Shown: in pieces, positions 17,231 through 26,342 of the stretch
How positions within the stretch are numbered: the first letter of the stretch is position 1
Layout of the letters: every line of letters begins with the position of its first letter
Source: Segatella copri
Lineage (GTDB): Bacteria > Bacteroidota > Bacteroidia > Bacteroidales > Bacteroidaceae
DNA: 64,000 nt
Assembly (NCBI RefSeq): GCF_026015295.1
Contig: NZ_JAPDUW010000001.1
Location: 930,001-994,000, forward strand
Reading direction: 5' to 3'
Made by a program: the position numbers and the translations under genes
The notes under the pieces: model-generated
The model's input: the letters and a program-made list of their open reading frames with translations, nothing else
Told to the model about the DNA's origin: nothing
Database searches by the model: none

Positions 17231-17312
17231 GTTTATAGGAATCCGGTACCGTTCCTGAAACTGAAATTTGGCGAATAACTCGCAGTCCAACCCTTTAATA
17301 TGATATATTGAT

Positions 17313-17843
17313 ATGGCAGAAAATGCTTATGTATTTTATCATCCGCAGTATGGCGGATTGAGAGTGGTGAACAACGAAGAAGGATTGTTCTTTTGTATCG
17401 AGGATTTGGTAGCCATCACTGATATCGGCAGAGATAAATTGTTCCCAGTATTAGCCGATACGGAGGGAAAAGTGGTAGAAATATACGTGGAAGCGGAAAC
17501 CAAAAAGGTTCCGAAGGATTTTAAACCTCGTTTGTTTTTCGGTGAATTCTTTGGCAATGCTGACAAGGTAAATCGAAATAGTAAATTGGCTTGGAGAAGT
17601 ATGACGTTCGTAGACTCTCAGGTGGTGAGAGATATGACGGTTGGCTGTTCGAAAGATTCGGAGCGTAAGTTGTTTTACAAGTGGGTCAAGGATTTTATCC
17701 AGCCTGTGATGGAGGACGAGGACAGATGTTGGTGTTATGAATGTGTCATGATGAAAAGAGTCTGTTATGACCCTCTGAAAAAACCGATGGACATCCGATA
17801 TGCTGCCGACGGCCTGTATATCAACGATATACGAATCAACTAA
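17313..17843 (+). CDS. Unknown protein, 176 residues
   Basis: MAENAYVFYHPQYGGLRVVN... The segment GLFFCIEDLVAITDIGRDKLFPVLAD (residues 24-49) is loosely like the start of Bro-N/antirepressor domains of phages, but the match is too weak to name. A cysteine-containing stretch CWCYECVMMKRVCYD lies near 138-153 and could bind metal. The gene lies behind the promoter-hairpin at 17180 and ahead of the DUF3987 module. Confidence 0.6.
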   Translation: MAENAYVFYHPQYGGLRVVNNEEGLFFCIEDLVAITDIGRDKLFPVLADTEGKVVEIYVEAETKKVPKDFKPRLFFGEFFGNADKVNRNSKLAWRSMTFVDSQVVRDMTVGCSKDSERKLFYKWVKDFIQPVMEDEDRCWCYECVMMKRVCYDPLKKPMDIRYAADGLYINDIRIN

Positions 17844-17876
17844 CATTATTCATCTTTTAAACAAGTTATTACGATT

Positions 17877-18266
17877 ATGAAACAAGCAGCAAAGAAGCAG
17901 CTCCTCAACGCCCAGAAGGTGGACGGAGCCATTATCAGTGAGGAAAACGGTACCATCGCCTTCCGCAAGGCGCCATGGAACGATACCGAGGTTATCTGTG
18001 AACAGCCTAAGGTGATACCGGGCAGAATGGTATGCTCAGGCGAGAAGGGAGGTGACGTGCTCGACTTCAAGCCTTACGAGCGTACGGGCGAGAAGCTTTT
18101 CGAGGAAATCTTCAAGACCAAGCATGCCGTGGTGCGCACCACCAAGCGCACGGTGCAGGTAAACTATACCTTCAGCCGGGACCTGGACAAGCAGGACATG
18201 CTGCGCTACCTCAAGGCAGAGCACAAGGAACTGATTGCCGGATTTAGGGAGAATGTTGAATGTTGA
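17877..18266 (+). CDS. Unknown protein preceding the DUF3987 gene, 129 residues
   Basis: MKQAAKKQLLNAQKVDGAII... is a small soluble protein with a basic C-terminal half. No motif was recognised. Its GC content is higher than that of the three genes before it and similar to the next gene. Its position directly before a DUF3987-type gene parallels the 121-residue unknown protein at 54275 in the second module, though the two show no clear sequence match. Its last five codons and stop lie within the left arm of the inverted repeat at 18252. Confidence 0.65.
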   Translation: MKQAAKKQLLNAQKVDGAIISEENGTIAFRKAPWNDTEVICEQPKVIPGRMVCSGEKGGDVLDFKPYERTGEKLFEEIFKTKHAVVRTTKRTVQVNYTFSRDLDKQDMLRYLKAEHKELIAGFRENVEC

Positions 18267-18390
18267 GTGTTGAATGTTGAATTAGGCTAGCGCCTTTGCG
18301 ACCGTTAGTCAATTCAACATTCAACATTAAATTCAACACTCAACATTCAACATTAAATTCAACATTCAACACTCAACATTCAACATTCAA
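18252..18390. repeat. 32-bp perfect inverted repeat made of TTCAACA units
   Basis: Left arm 18252-18283 (AATGTTGAATGTTGAGTG...) and right arm 18356-18387 are perfect reverse complements over 32 bp. Further partial copies (ATTCAACACTCAACATTC) fill 18311-18355. The arms enclose a 72-bp loop with GCTAGCGCC. The left arm includes the stop of the upstream gene, and the right arm ends 10 bp before the start at 18398. Similar units recur at 19032-19068 inside the next gene. It may act as a terminator, a translation switch or a repeat-spreading unit. Confidence 0.85.
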
Positions 18391-18397
18391 AAAAACG

Positions 18398-20947
18398 ATG
18401 GAACATATTATAGCATATAATCCGTACAAGAATGGCAATAAGGGGAGCGTAAGCTCCCAGCCACTCTCGGTCTACGACAAAACCATCGCTTATCCCTGGA
18501 TGGCAGACCTGGTAGCTGCCATCCGTGGGGGTAACGATGAACTGAAGAAGCAGCTGCCTTTCCGCTGCGCTCACTACTACCAGTTCCGAGACAACAGACG
18601 TTCGCAGAAGAATGCCGTGCCCGAAAGCTTCCTCTTCCAGACCACCATCGATGTGGACGACAAGGAATATGTGGACAAGGCGATAGAGAAGGCACGGGAG
18701 CTGAACTGCAGCGACACCATCTGGAACGGAGCCCTGCTGCACCTGGAGTACTCAGCCCGCAAGAAGCTGCACATCGACATCCGCATGCCTATCGGCATGA
18801 CGATCGAGGAGACGCAGCGAGCCTATTGCGAGGCGCTGGGCGTGCCCTACGACGAGAGCTGTATCACGCCAGAACGTATGCTCTTCATCACCGACAAGGC
18901 GTCAGAAATCTATCGCTCGCCCCATTGGTACGAGGTGCTGCCACAGGAAGAGCTGAAAAAGCGCAGACAAGCCTACCTGGACCGTGGGCTCACCATTGAC
19001 GGAAGACAGCAACAGGGCACTCAGCCCCAACCATTCAACATTCAACACTCAACATTCAACACTCAACAAAATGTTCAAGACCATCGACTTCCGGGCTCTG
19101 ACAGCCATCACGCTGTTTCTTCTGGCTCTGCTATTCAGCCTGCCCAACCTAGTGATAGCAATGCTGCTCATGCTGCTCATCTCAGCCCTGCTGGAGCTCA
19201 TCAGGATGCTGGCACTGTGGCAACCGGCAAGAATCTAGCAGCCTTCGACCTCTTCCGCAATGCGGCAGGTCTGAAGGACGTAGATATCAACACCCCAGGC
19301 TCCCGCCACTCATCGCTCCTGGCGATTATGAGCGCAGGCGCATCGAGAGTGATGCCCGAAGAGGAACTGAAGGCGGTGGTGGCACAGAAGATGCCTGCCT
19401 TTTCGCAGGAGCATGACTGCCAGCAGCTGATCCACGACTTCTATGCGAAATATGGTGACAGTTCGAAGCCGATGTCGCAAGCCGTGATCCGCATCAATGC
19501 CCAGGCAGAGAAGTCCTCCCAGAAGGATGCCGTGTCGTTAAAAACCGAGAGTTCCGAGGGCGGCACGGATATTAATGCGGAAGATGATAAATTAGCTCCG
19601 CCTCCGATGCCCGAACATCTCCCGAAACTCGTGGAGCTGCTGTTATCGAAGACACCGGACGTATACAAGCCAGCCGTGGCACACGCCATCTTCCCGCCAC
19701 TTGCTACACACCTCTGTAAGACCACCTTCAAGTATATTGACAATGTGGAGCACGAGGCTACCCTGATGTGCTGTCTGCTGGCGGGCACGGGCGCAGGCAA
19801 GAACTGTGTGCAGATGCCTATCAACATGATAATGGAGGACATCAGGCAGCGCGACCGTGAGAACCTGCAACGGGAGAAGGAATGGAAAGAAGAGGTGACA
19901 CGCAAGGGTGCCAACAAGGATAAGCGCAAGCGTCCGGAAAACCTCATCATCCAGGAGATAGACGCCGATATGACCAACCCGGCATTCGTGATGCGCACAG
20001 CTGAGGCTCAGGAGCATTTCCTCTATACAACGCTCAACGAGATAGACCAGTTCGATGCCCTCAAGGGACAGGGCAACCAGCAGTTCAAGATTATGTGCCT
20101 TGCCTTTGATCCTGGGAACTCATACGGTCAGACCCGCGTGGGCACATCGAGTATCACCGAGCGCGTCACCATCCGGTTCAACTGGAATGCATCGACCACC
20201 GTCCAGCTGGGGCAGCGATATTTCTCAAAGGTGCTCACCGACGGACCTATCAGCCGCATCAACTTCTGTACTATCCCGGAGCGGGAAATCGGTGCCGAAA
20301 TGCCAGTATACGGCGAATACGACGAAGCCTTCAGAGAGGCGCTCAGACCGTACATAGAGAATCTGTGCAAGGCGTCGGGTAGGATAGACTGCGCTGAGGC
20401 TTCTGCCCTGGCAGAAAAGTTGAAGGATGAGAACGCCGACTTTTCGCGCATGTCGCAAAACAGGGTGTTCGAGAATCTCTCCTTCCGTGGCAACGTAATT
20501 GCCTTTCTCAAGGCTTGTGTGCTATACGTGGCAAACGGCTGCAAATGGGAACCCGAAATAGAAGAGTTCATCAGATGGAGCGAGAGCTACGACCTGTGGT
20601 GCAAGATGATTTTCTTTGGCGCCAGCATAGCCAAGGCTAATGAGGTAGGAGAGAAATCGAGCAAGCGAGGACCTGCCAACCTGCTGCAGCAATTGCCTGA
20701 CACCTTCACTTATGCGCAGGCTGAAATGGTGCGTCTGCAGAACGACTTCGGAAAGAAGGGTACGGCGACGATGCTGAGAAACTGGGTGAACCGCCATTAT
20801 ATCGAGAAAATTCCTCCGAAGGGAGTAAATGCCGACGGAGCTGACGGAAAGCAGGGCGGAAAGGTGTTCAGTATTCAGTTATTCAGTTTTAAGAAGCTAT
20901 TATTCCGTTCTGACGGACTCGACCTGAGATGTTTTAACGCAAAATAG
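18398..20947 (+). CDS. BT4734/DUF3987-type primase-helicase-like protein
   Basis: 849 residues from ATG 18398 (MEHIIAYNPYKNG). An earlier in-frame start would translate the repeat tract and is unlikely. The N-terminal ~200 residues fit the BT4734-like domain, with DVDDKEYVDKAIEKA and HLEYSARKKLHIDIR as in primase-like folds. A low-complexity linker (about 205-290) includes residues coded by a repeat tract. The C-terminal half resembles DUF3987, with a P-loop-like LLAGTGAGKN near 460. Related to the protein at 54932: both have KGANK[DE]K and a MTNPAFV/VTNPAFI motif. Probably a replication protein of a mobile element; the role is inferred. Confidence 0.8.
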   Translation: MEHIIAYNPYKNGNKGSVSSQPLSVYDKTIAYPWMADLVAAIRGGNDELKKQLPFRCAHYYQFRDNRRSQKNAVPESFLFQTTIDVDDKEYVDKAIEKARELNCSDTIWNGALLHLEYSARKKLHIDIRMPIGMTIEETQRAYCEALGVPYDESCITPERMLFITDKASEIYRSPHWYEVLPQEELKKRRQAYLDRGLTIDGRQQQGTQPQPFNIQHSTFNTQQNVQDHRLPGSDSHHAVSSGSAIQPAQPSDSNAAHAAHLSPAGAHQDAGTVATGKNLAAFDLFRNAAGLKDVDINTPGSRHSSLLAIMSAGASRVMPEEELKAVVAQKMPAFSQEHDCQQLIHDFYAKYGDSSKPMSQAVIRINAQAEKSSQKDAVSLKTESSEGGTDINAEDDKLAPPPMPEHLPKLVELLLSKTPDVYKPAVAHAIFPPLATHLCKTTFKYIDNVEHEATLMCCLLAGTGAGKNCVQMPINMIMEDIRQRDRENLQREKEWKEEVTRKGANKDKRKRPENLIIQEIDADMTNPAFVMRTAEAQEHFLYTTLNEIDQFDALKGQGNQQFKIMCLAFDPGNSYGQTRVGTSSITERVTIRFNWNASTTVQLGQRYFSKVLTDGPISRINFCTIPEREIGAEMPVYGEYDEAFREALRPYIENLCKASGRIDCAEASALAEKLKDENADFSRMSQNRVFENLSFRGNVIAFLKACVLYVANGCKWEPEIEEFIRWSESYDLWCKMIFFGASIAKANEVGEKSSKRGPANLLQQLPDTFTYAQAEMVRLQNDFGKKGTATMLRNWVNRHYIEKIPPKGVNADGADGKQGGKVFSIQLFSFKKLLFRSDGLDLRCFNAK
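19071..19238 (+). CDS. Candidate nested small membrane protein (other frame)
   Basis: Inside the linker of the DUF3987 gene, in the +1 frame, an ATG at 19071 opens a 55-residue frame: MFKTIDFRALTAITLFLLAL followed by a second hydrophobic run, IAMLLMLLISALLELIRMLA. This gives two probable membrane helices. A TTCAACA tract lies directly before this ATG, just as one lies directly before the ATG at 18398. The host frame here encodes only Ser/Ala/His/Pro-rich linker. It could be chance, so confidence is limited. Confidence 0.35.
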   Translation: MFKTIDFRALTAITLFLLALLFSLPNLVIAMLLMLLISALLELIRMLALWQPARI

Positions 20948-20971
20948 TTTAACACTTAACATTCAAACAAA

Positions 20972-21532
20972 ATGGAAATAGTATTAAAGCGTATAGCTAA
21001 AAAAGGAACTTATACCATCGGCAGACTCTATCTGCTGACCGATAGTAGTGTAAATCGTAACTCGCTACCCGGCAAGAAGAAGGACGACAAGTGCAAATTG
21101 ATTCATACCTTTGACAGCCAGCTGTTGTCCAAGGATACCTATCTCTGTGATACCATGGAGCCTACATGGCGTAATCTGCTGGGTATCAAGCTAAAGCCAG
21201 AGGAAGTGGATGCCCGCTATAGCCGCAAGAGCGGCGTGAAGGCTCGTAAGGTACCTGGCCATACTGCCATTCCTGAGGGTACTTATCCTGTGGTCATATC
21301 GTATTCTCCAAGATTCAAGCGTTGGCTGCCATTGCTGGTGGGCGTGCCGAATTTCGAGGGCATCCGCATCCATGCAGGCAATTATCCTGACGATACACAA
21401 GGCTGCATCCTCGTTGGGGAGAACAAGTTCGTGGGCATGGTGGTGAACTCCCGTATCTGGCTGCAGCGGCTCATCAACGCCATGACAGCGGCGCGCGACC
21501 GAGACGAAAGTATCTGGATAACCATCCTATAG
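20972..21532 (+). CDS. DUF5675-family protein
   Basis: 186 residues. The conserved block [20 protein letters not shown]...[20 protein letters not shown] (about 110-150) is typical of DUF5675, a family found in phages and Bacteroidetes mobile loci. The His/Cys pair in RIHAGN...GCILVG recalls L,D-transpeptidase-type folds, so a cell-wall role is possible but unproven. It starts 24 bp after the DUF3987 gene and ends just before a strong terminator, so it closes this accessory block. Confidence 0.75.
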   Translation: MEIVLKRIAKKGTYTIGRLYLLTDSSVNRNSLPGKKKDDKCKLIHTFDSQLLSKDTYLCDTMEPTWRNLLGIKLKPEEVDARYSRKSGVKARKVPGHTAIPEGTYPVVISYSPRFKRWLPLLVGVPNFEGIRIHAGNYPDDTQGCILVGENKFVGMVVNSRIWLQRLINAMTAARDRDESIWITIL

Positions 21533-21550
21533 GTTACAAGTGATAAACAG

Positions 21551-21575
21551 ATAGGGAACGCACTGCGTTCCCTAT
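21551..21575. terminator. Bidirectional terminator
   Basis: ATAGGGAACGCA (21551-21562) and TGCGTTCCCTAT (21564-21575) form a near-perfect stem between two convergent genes (stops at 21532 and 21581). AT-rich sequence follows on both sides. Confidence 0.75.
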
Positions 21576-21580
21576 TTATA

Positions 21581-22843
21581 TTATATATGGTACTTATTCT
21601 GGTAGTGGCGCTTGGATTTAACAGGGGCTCCATGGAAGGAACCGCTGCCCATACCGCTGCTGCCACGAAGACTCTCATGGAAGCCTGAACCACCGCTATA
21701 TTCGCTCCAGCGGGCTCTGATTCTATCTACATAATTAACCGTCTCCGTGCCTCGCATATAACCATATTTCACTACCGGGTCTGTGTAATAAGCCGGTTGA
21801 GAAAGGCGCAGAATATAATCGCGGATCACGCCCCAGTTGTGCGGATTCTGACCATGTTTGCGAGCCAGCGACATCGCATCTCTGATGTGGAAATAGCCAC
21901 CATTATAAGAAGCAAGGGCGAAAAGCATGCGCTGGAAAGGGTCGCCTACGTCAGAGAAATGCCCCTGCAGTTCCGCCATATATCTGGCTGCCGCAGCCAC
22001 ATTTGCCTCAGGTTCATGAATCATGCTCATCGGCAAACCCAGATGGGCAGCCGTGCCTGGCATAATCTGCATCAGTCCGCAAGCTCCAGCCCATGACTTA
22101 GCATTCGGGTCGAAACAGCTCTCCTGATAACATTGGGCAGCCATCAGACGCCAGTCCATGCGAGCCGTTCCGCTATAGCGCTGGAAGAGGTGGTCGTAGC
22201 GGGAAATAACACCCTTAGAACGGTTCAGGAATGGTGAATAAACGTGGCGGCGCACGCTGGCAGAAGAAAGCAGCCACGATTCTTCCTGCTTGACCTGAGC
22301 AATCAGCTTAGGCTTAAACCAGCCGTTAAGGGTGTCGGCAAGACTCTTGTTACCGTTCAGCACAGCCCATTGAGTTCGGGTGCTGTCGGGCGTAACACCA
22401 CAGAACAGCAGGTTGCCTCTGGTCTGTTTTCGGGGTAGGGGCACGGCAATCACATCACCTTCTCCCTTCTCCAGTTTGCGCACCATTTCAGCCGTATCCT
22501 TACATTCTTCTACGCGTAACGACACGCCGATCTGCTGGGCAAACTTCTCGCAGAGCAGATATTGCAGTCCCATTCCGTGGCTGTGGTAATCATAATAGGT
22601 AGTAGGGCCGTTAACGGTAAGCATGATGAGCTCACCATTGGCCTGAATATCTTCGAGCGAAAGCCCCTTACTGGTTGAAGCAGGCTTCTTTTCATCGCCA
22701 TCAGCCCCATCAGAGTTGTCAGCATACTCCATTTCGCCTACGGGAGTTCCCCATGGCGTAAGCTCCTGCTGCGGTTTCTTGTCGGCACAGGCAGCGAGCA
22801 AAAATAGTGCATATAATGCGTATAAATATCCTTTATTCTTCAT
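21581..22843 (-). CDS. MltF-like membrane-bound lytic transglycosylase
   Basis: 420 residues from MKNKGYLYAL at 22843. A start 11 codons upstream would spoil the lipoprotein signal LFLLAACADK. Residues about 55-235 form a solute-binding-like domain. The C-terminal half is an SLT domain, with the catalytic Glu in CYQESCFDP, then GLMQIMPGTA and LASYNGG. It cleaves peptidoglycan glycan strands and is probably an outer-membrane lipoprotein. A Gly/Ser-rich tail follows (about 375-410). Divergent from hisG, with a -7 box TACTTTTG on the minus strand (22859-22852) only a few bases from the start codon. Confidence 0.88.
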   Translation of the reverse strand: MKNKGYLYALYALFLLAACADKKPQQELTPWGTPVGEMEYADNSDGADGDEKKPASTSKGLSLEDIQANGELIMLTVNGPTTYYDYHSHGMGLQYLLCEKFAQQIGVSLRVEECKDTAEMVRKLEKGEGDVIAVPLPRKQTRGNLLFCGVTPDSTRTQWAVLNGNKSLADTLNGWFKPKLIAQVKQEESWLLSSASVRRHVYSPFLNRSKGVISRYDHLFQRYSGTARMDWRLMAAQCYQESCFDPNAKSWAGACGLMQIMPGTAAHLGLPMSMIHEPEANVAAAARYMAELQGHFSDVGDPFQRMLFALASYNGGYFHIRDAMSLARKHGQNPHNWGVIRDYILRLSQPAYYTDPVVKYGYMRGTETVNYVDRIRARWSEYSGGSGFHESLRGSSGMGSGSFHGAPVKSKRHYQNKYHI

Positions 22844-22889
22844 TTCAGCTGCAAAAGTACGAAATATTTTGCACATAAGTGAGAAATTA

Positions 22890-22921
22890 TTTGTTTATTC
22901 TAATAAAAATATGTACTTTTG
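22890..22921 (+). promoter_or_regulatory. hisG promoter
   Basis: TTTG (22890-22893), 20 nt, TACTTTTG (22914-22921) matches the Bacteroidota consensus. The hisG ATG is 28 nt further on. No histidine-rich leader peptide is seen between them. Confidence 0.75.
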
Positions 22922-22949
22922 CAATGTTTTTCAAACAAAATATAGAAAT

Positions 22950-23801
22950 ATGTTACGAATAGCAGTACAAAGTAAGGGTCGTCTTTTCGACGACACCATG
23001 AATCTTTTATCAGAGGCTGACATCAAAGTAAGTGCCTCTAAACGCACCCTCCTGGTGCAGTCAAGCAACTTTCCTCTCGAGGTTCTCTACCTTCGTGATG
23101 ATGATATTCCTCAGAGCGTAGCCTCTGGTGTGGCAGATATCGGTATCGTGGGCGAGAACGAGTTTGTAGAGCGTGGAGAGAATGCGCAGATTATTGACCG
23201 TCTGGGTTTCAGCAAGTGCCGCCTGAGTCTCGCCATTCCTAAGAAGATTGATTATCCGGGATTGCAATGGTTCAACGGCAAGAAGATTGCTACTTCTTAC
23301 CCTAACATCCTGCGCAAGTTTATGAAGAAGAACAATATCAATGCCGACATCCATGTCATTACGGGTTCTGTAGAAATCAGTCCGGGCATCGGTTTGGCTG
23401 ACGGTATTTTCGATATTGTAAGTTCAGGTTCTACTCTGGTCAGCAACAATCTTGCTGAGGTTGAGGTGGTGATGAAGAGCGAGGCTCTGCTCATCGGCAA
23501 CTGGAACATGGACGAGGAGAAGCATGAGATTCTGAACGAGATGCTGTTCCGCTTCGAGGCTGTACGTTCTGCACAGGACAAGAAGTACGTGATGATGAAT
23601 GCTCCTAAGGCAAAGGTTCAGGAGATTACAGAAGTATTGCCAGGCATCAAGAGTCCAACGATTATCCCATTGGCTGATGAGGAATGGTGCTCTATCCACA
23701 CCGTGCTCGATGAGAAGCGTTTCTGGGAAATCATAGGCAAGTTGAAGGAACTCGGTGCACAGGGCATCCTGGTAACACCAATCGAAAAGATGATATTATA
23801 A
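22950..23801 (+). CDS. hisG: ATP phosphoribosyltransferase (long form)
   Basis: 283 residues from MLRIAVQSKGRLFDDTMNLL. An earlier in-frame start exists but lies upstream of the promoter. HisG condenses ATP with PRPP, the first step of histidine synthesis. The PRPP loop is visible as DIVSSGSTLVSNNL near residue 155. The C-terminal ~70 residues (HTVLDEKRFWEIIGKLKELG...ILVTPIEKMIL) are the ACT-like regulatory domain of the long form that binds histidine. First gene of a hisG-hisD-hisC unit. Confidence 0.95.
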   Translation: MLRIAVQSKGRLFDDTMNLLSEADIKVSASKRTLLVQSSNFPLEVLYLRDDDIPQSVASGVADIGIVGENEFVERGENAQIIDRLGFSKCRLSLAIPKKIDYPGLQWFNGKKIATSYPNILRKFMKKNNINADIHVITGSVEISPGIGLADGIFDIVSSGSTLVSNNLAEVEVVMKSEALLIGNWNMDEEKHEILNEMLFRFEAVRSAQDKKYVMMNAPKAKVQEITEVLPGIKSPTIIPLADEEWCSIHTVLDEKRFWEIIGKLKELGAQGILVTPIEKMIL

Positions 23802-23810
23802 TAATGTGTA

Positions 23811-23875
23811 GTGTTTAATGTGTAATGTTTATTTAGAGACATTATGCGTTAAAAACTAAACATTAAACATTAATA
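23811..23875. repeat. hisG-hisD intergenic inverted repeat of TTTAATG units
   Basis: GTTTAATGTGTAATGTTTA (23813-23831) is an imperfect reverse complement of TAAACATTAAACATTAATAA (23857-23876). The 94-bp gap contains little else. It resembles in style the TTCAACA tract at 18252 and could form an intra-operon hairpin. Confidence 0.6.
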
Positions 23876-23895
23876 ATTAAATATTAATAATAGGA

Positions 23896-25182
23896 ATGAA
23901 GGTAATAAAGTATCCTGCAAAGGAGGAATGGAGCGAGATTGTAAAACGCCCACACCTGGATGTTTCGCAGCTGAATGCGACCGTACAAGGTGTACTCGAC
24001 GATGTGAAAAACCATGGCGACGAAGCCGTGAAGCGTTACGAGGAGAAGTTTGATCATGCCCATCTCGATTCTTTGGCTGTGACTGAAGCTGAAATCGAAG
24101 AGGCAGAGAAATTGGTTTCTCAAGAACTGAAAGACGCTTTGCACCTCGCCCATCATAACATTGCCGCATTCCATCATAGCCAGAAGTTTGATGGTGTAAA
24201 GGTTGAAACTTGCCCTGGTGTAACCTGCTGGCAGAAGAGTGTGGCTATAGAGAAGGTGGGATTGTATATCCCGGGAGGTACTGCTCCTCTCTTTAGCACC
24301 GTTCTGATGCTGGCTACTCCTGCCAAGATTGCAGAATGTAAAGAAATAGTACTGTGTACTCCTCCTAATAAAGAGGGCAAGGTGAACCCGGCTATTCTCA
24401 TGGCGGCAAAGATTGCGGGCGTAAGCAAGATCTTTAAGGCGGGTGGCGTTCAGGCTATCGGAGCCATGGCTTACGGTACGGAGAGCGTGCCTAAAGTTTA
24501 TAAGATTTTCGGTCCGGGCAACCAGTTCGTCATGGCTGCCAAGCAGCAGGTTTCCCTGCACGATGTGGCTATAGACATGCCTGCCGGTCCGTCTGAAGTT
24601 TGTCTTATTTCCGACGAAACAGCCAACCCTGTGTTTGCTGCTGCCGACCTATTGTCGCAGGCTGAACATGGTTTCGATTCTCAGGTTTTCTTCATTACTA
24701 CATCTGAAAAGGTGTTGGATGATGTAAAGAATGAAGTCGAAGTACAACTTGAACGTTTGCCACGTAAGGAGATGGCACAGACCTCATTAGATAACTCTAA
24801 GTTTATCCTCGTGAAGACTGAAGAGGAGGCAATCGACCTCTGCAATACTTATGCGCCGGAGCATCTGATTATCGCCACAGCCGATTACGAGCAGCTGGCA
24901 GAAAAAGTTGTGAATGCAGGTAGTGTATTCCTCGGAAACTATGCGTGCGAAAGTGCAGGCGACTATGCAAGCGGTACGAACCATACCTTGCCAACCCATG
25001 GTTATGCTTTGGCTTACAACGGAGTGAACCTGGACAGTTATAATCGCAAAATCACATTCCAGCATCTTACAGAAGAAGGTATTCGTAACATTGGAAATGC
25101 TGTAGTGACCATGGCGGAAAATGAGCAATTGGAAGCTCATGCCAATGCGATGAGACTGAGAGTGAACAGTTTGAAACAATAG
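23896..25182 (+). CDS. hisD: Histidinol dehydrogenase
   Basis: 428 residues, the usual HisD length. It oxidises L-histidinol to L-histidine in two NAD-dependent steps, the last in the pathway. Signature motifs include GLYIPGGTAPLFSTVLML near 130, DMPAGPSEVCLI near 235, QAEHGFDSQ near 260 (metal-binding Gln/His) and ACESAGDYASGTNHTLPTHG near 355 (Asp/His ligands). Second gene of the his unit, 94 bp after hisG. Confidence 0.96.
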   Translation: MKVIKYPAKEEWSEIVKRPHLDVSQLNATVQGVLDDVKNHGDEAVKRYEEKFDHAHLDSLAVTEAEIEEAEKLVSQELKDALHLAHHNIAAFHHSQKFDGVKVETCPGVTCWQKSVAIEKVGLYIPGGTAPLFSTVLMLATPAKIAECKEIVLCTPPNKEGKVNPAILMAAKIAGVSKIFKAGGVQAIGAMAYGTESVPKVYKIFGPGNQFVMAAKQQVSLHDVAIDMPAGPSEVCLISDETANPVFAAADLLSQAEHGFDSQVFFITTSEKVLDDVKNEVEVQLERLPRKEMAQTSLDNSKFILVKTEEEAIDLCNTYAPEHLIIATADYEQLAEKVVNAGSVFLGNYACESAGDYASGTNHTLPTHGYALAYNGVNLDSYNRKITFQHLTEEGIRNIGNAVVTMAENEQLEAHANAMRLRVNSLKQ

Positions 25183-25231
25183 GGTGAAACGGGAAGTTGT
25201 AAAGATACTTCTTAATAGTTTTTGAAAGAAA

Positions 25232-26266
25232 ATGAAAGAATTGAAAGATTTGTGCCGAGAGAACATCTGGAATCTGGCACCTTACAGTTGCGCCCGTACG
25301 GAGTTTGCAGGCAGAAATGCCCGCGTCTTCCTCGACGCCAACGAAAATCCATATAATGACCCTTACAATCGCTATCCTGATCCGCTGCAGGTTGAACTGA
25401 AGAAGCAGATCAGCAAGATTAAGGGTGTAGCTGAAGAGAAAATCTTCCTGGGCAACGGTTCCGACGAGGCCATCGATTTGGTTTACCGTGTATTTTGCCG
25501 CCCGGGCAAGGATAATGTAGTGGCGATTGCACCTACTTACGGAATGTATGAAGTATGCGCAGACATCAACGATGTGGAGTATCGCTCTGTGCTGCTCGAT
25601 GAAAACTATCAGATTTCTGCAGAAAAACTGCTGGCAGCCTGCGATGAACAGACAAAGGTTATCTGGATTTGCAGTCCGAACAATCCTACGGGCAATCACA
25701 TCAACCGCGAGGCAATCGTAGAGGTGTTGCAGAAATTCCAGGGTATTGTCATCATCGACGAAGCCTACAGCGATTTCTCTTCGGAGCGCACATTCCGCAG
25801 CGTGCTCGACAGATTTCCCAACATGATTGTACTCAACACCATGAGTAAGGCATGGGGCTGTGCAGCCCTCCGTCTGGGAATGGCTTTTGCGAGCAAGGAG
25901 ATTGTTGACATATTCAATAAGGTGAAATATCCTTATAACGTCAATCTGCTTACTCAGGAGCATGCGCTGGAAGTGATGAAGAATCCGCTGAAGGTTGACG
26001 AATGGGTGAAGAACATCCTGCAGGAGCGTTCTAAGGTAATGGCTGCATTCCTGGATCTGCCTATCTGCGAGAAGGTTTATCCTACTGATGCAAACTTCTT
26101 CCTGGCTAAAATGACCGACGCCAATGCCATCTATAATTATCTGGTGGCACAAGGCATTATCGTAAGAAACCGCAACAAGGTTCAGTTGTGTGGCAACTGT
26201 CTGAGAATTACGATAGGAAACAAGAGCGAGAATGCTGAATTACTCGGTGCTTTGAGACAGTACTAA
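25232..26266 (+). CDS. hisC: Histidinol-phosphate aminotransferase
   Basis: 344 residues, fold type I PLP enzyme. The PLP lysine lies in [20 protein letters not shown] (about residue 207), the phosphate-binding [10 protein letters not shown] near 75, and NNPTGN near 150. It transaminates imidazole acetol phosphate in histidine synthesis. It is 49 bp after hisD and is followed by a strong terminator, so the unit ends here. The bifunctional hisB that often follows hisC in Bacteroidales is not present. Confidence 0.95.
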   Translation: MKELKDLCRENIWNLAPYSCARTEFAGRNARVFLDANENPYNDPYNRYPDPLQVELKKQISKIKGVAEEKIFLGNGSDEAIDLVYRVFCRPGKDNVVAIAPTYGMYEVCADINDVEYRSVLLDENYQISAEKLLAACDEQTKVIWICSPNNPTGNHINREAIVEVLQKFQGIVIIDEAYSDFSSERTFRSVLDRFPNMIVLNTMSKAWGCAALRLGMAFASKEIVDIFNKVKYPYNVNLLTQEHALEVMKNPLKVDEWVKNILQERSKVMAAFLDLPICEKVYPTDANFFLAKMTDANAIYNYLVAQGIIVRNRNKVQLCGNCLRITIGNKSENAELLGALRQY

Positions 26267-26297
26267 ATTATTTTGGAAAAGTTCAGTATATAATGTG

Positions 26298-26335
26298 AAA
26301 GAGGGTGAGTCATAAATATATGATTCACCCTCTTT
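26298..26335. terminator. Bidirectional terminator between hisC and ygiQ
   Basis: AAAGAGGGTGAGTCAT (26298-26313) pairs with ATGATTCACCCTCTTT (26320-26335), followed by TTT on the plus strand and preceded by A-rich sequence for the minus strand. It sits between the convergent stops at 26266 and 26343. Confidence 0.85.
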
Positions 26336-26342
26336 TTAGCAT

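Noticed and set aside
22716..22949. Upstream extension of hisG
   Set aside because: It would begin inside the mltF-like gene and read through both promoters; HisG homology starts at MLRIAVQSKG.
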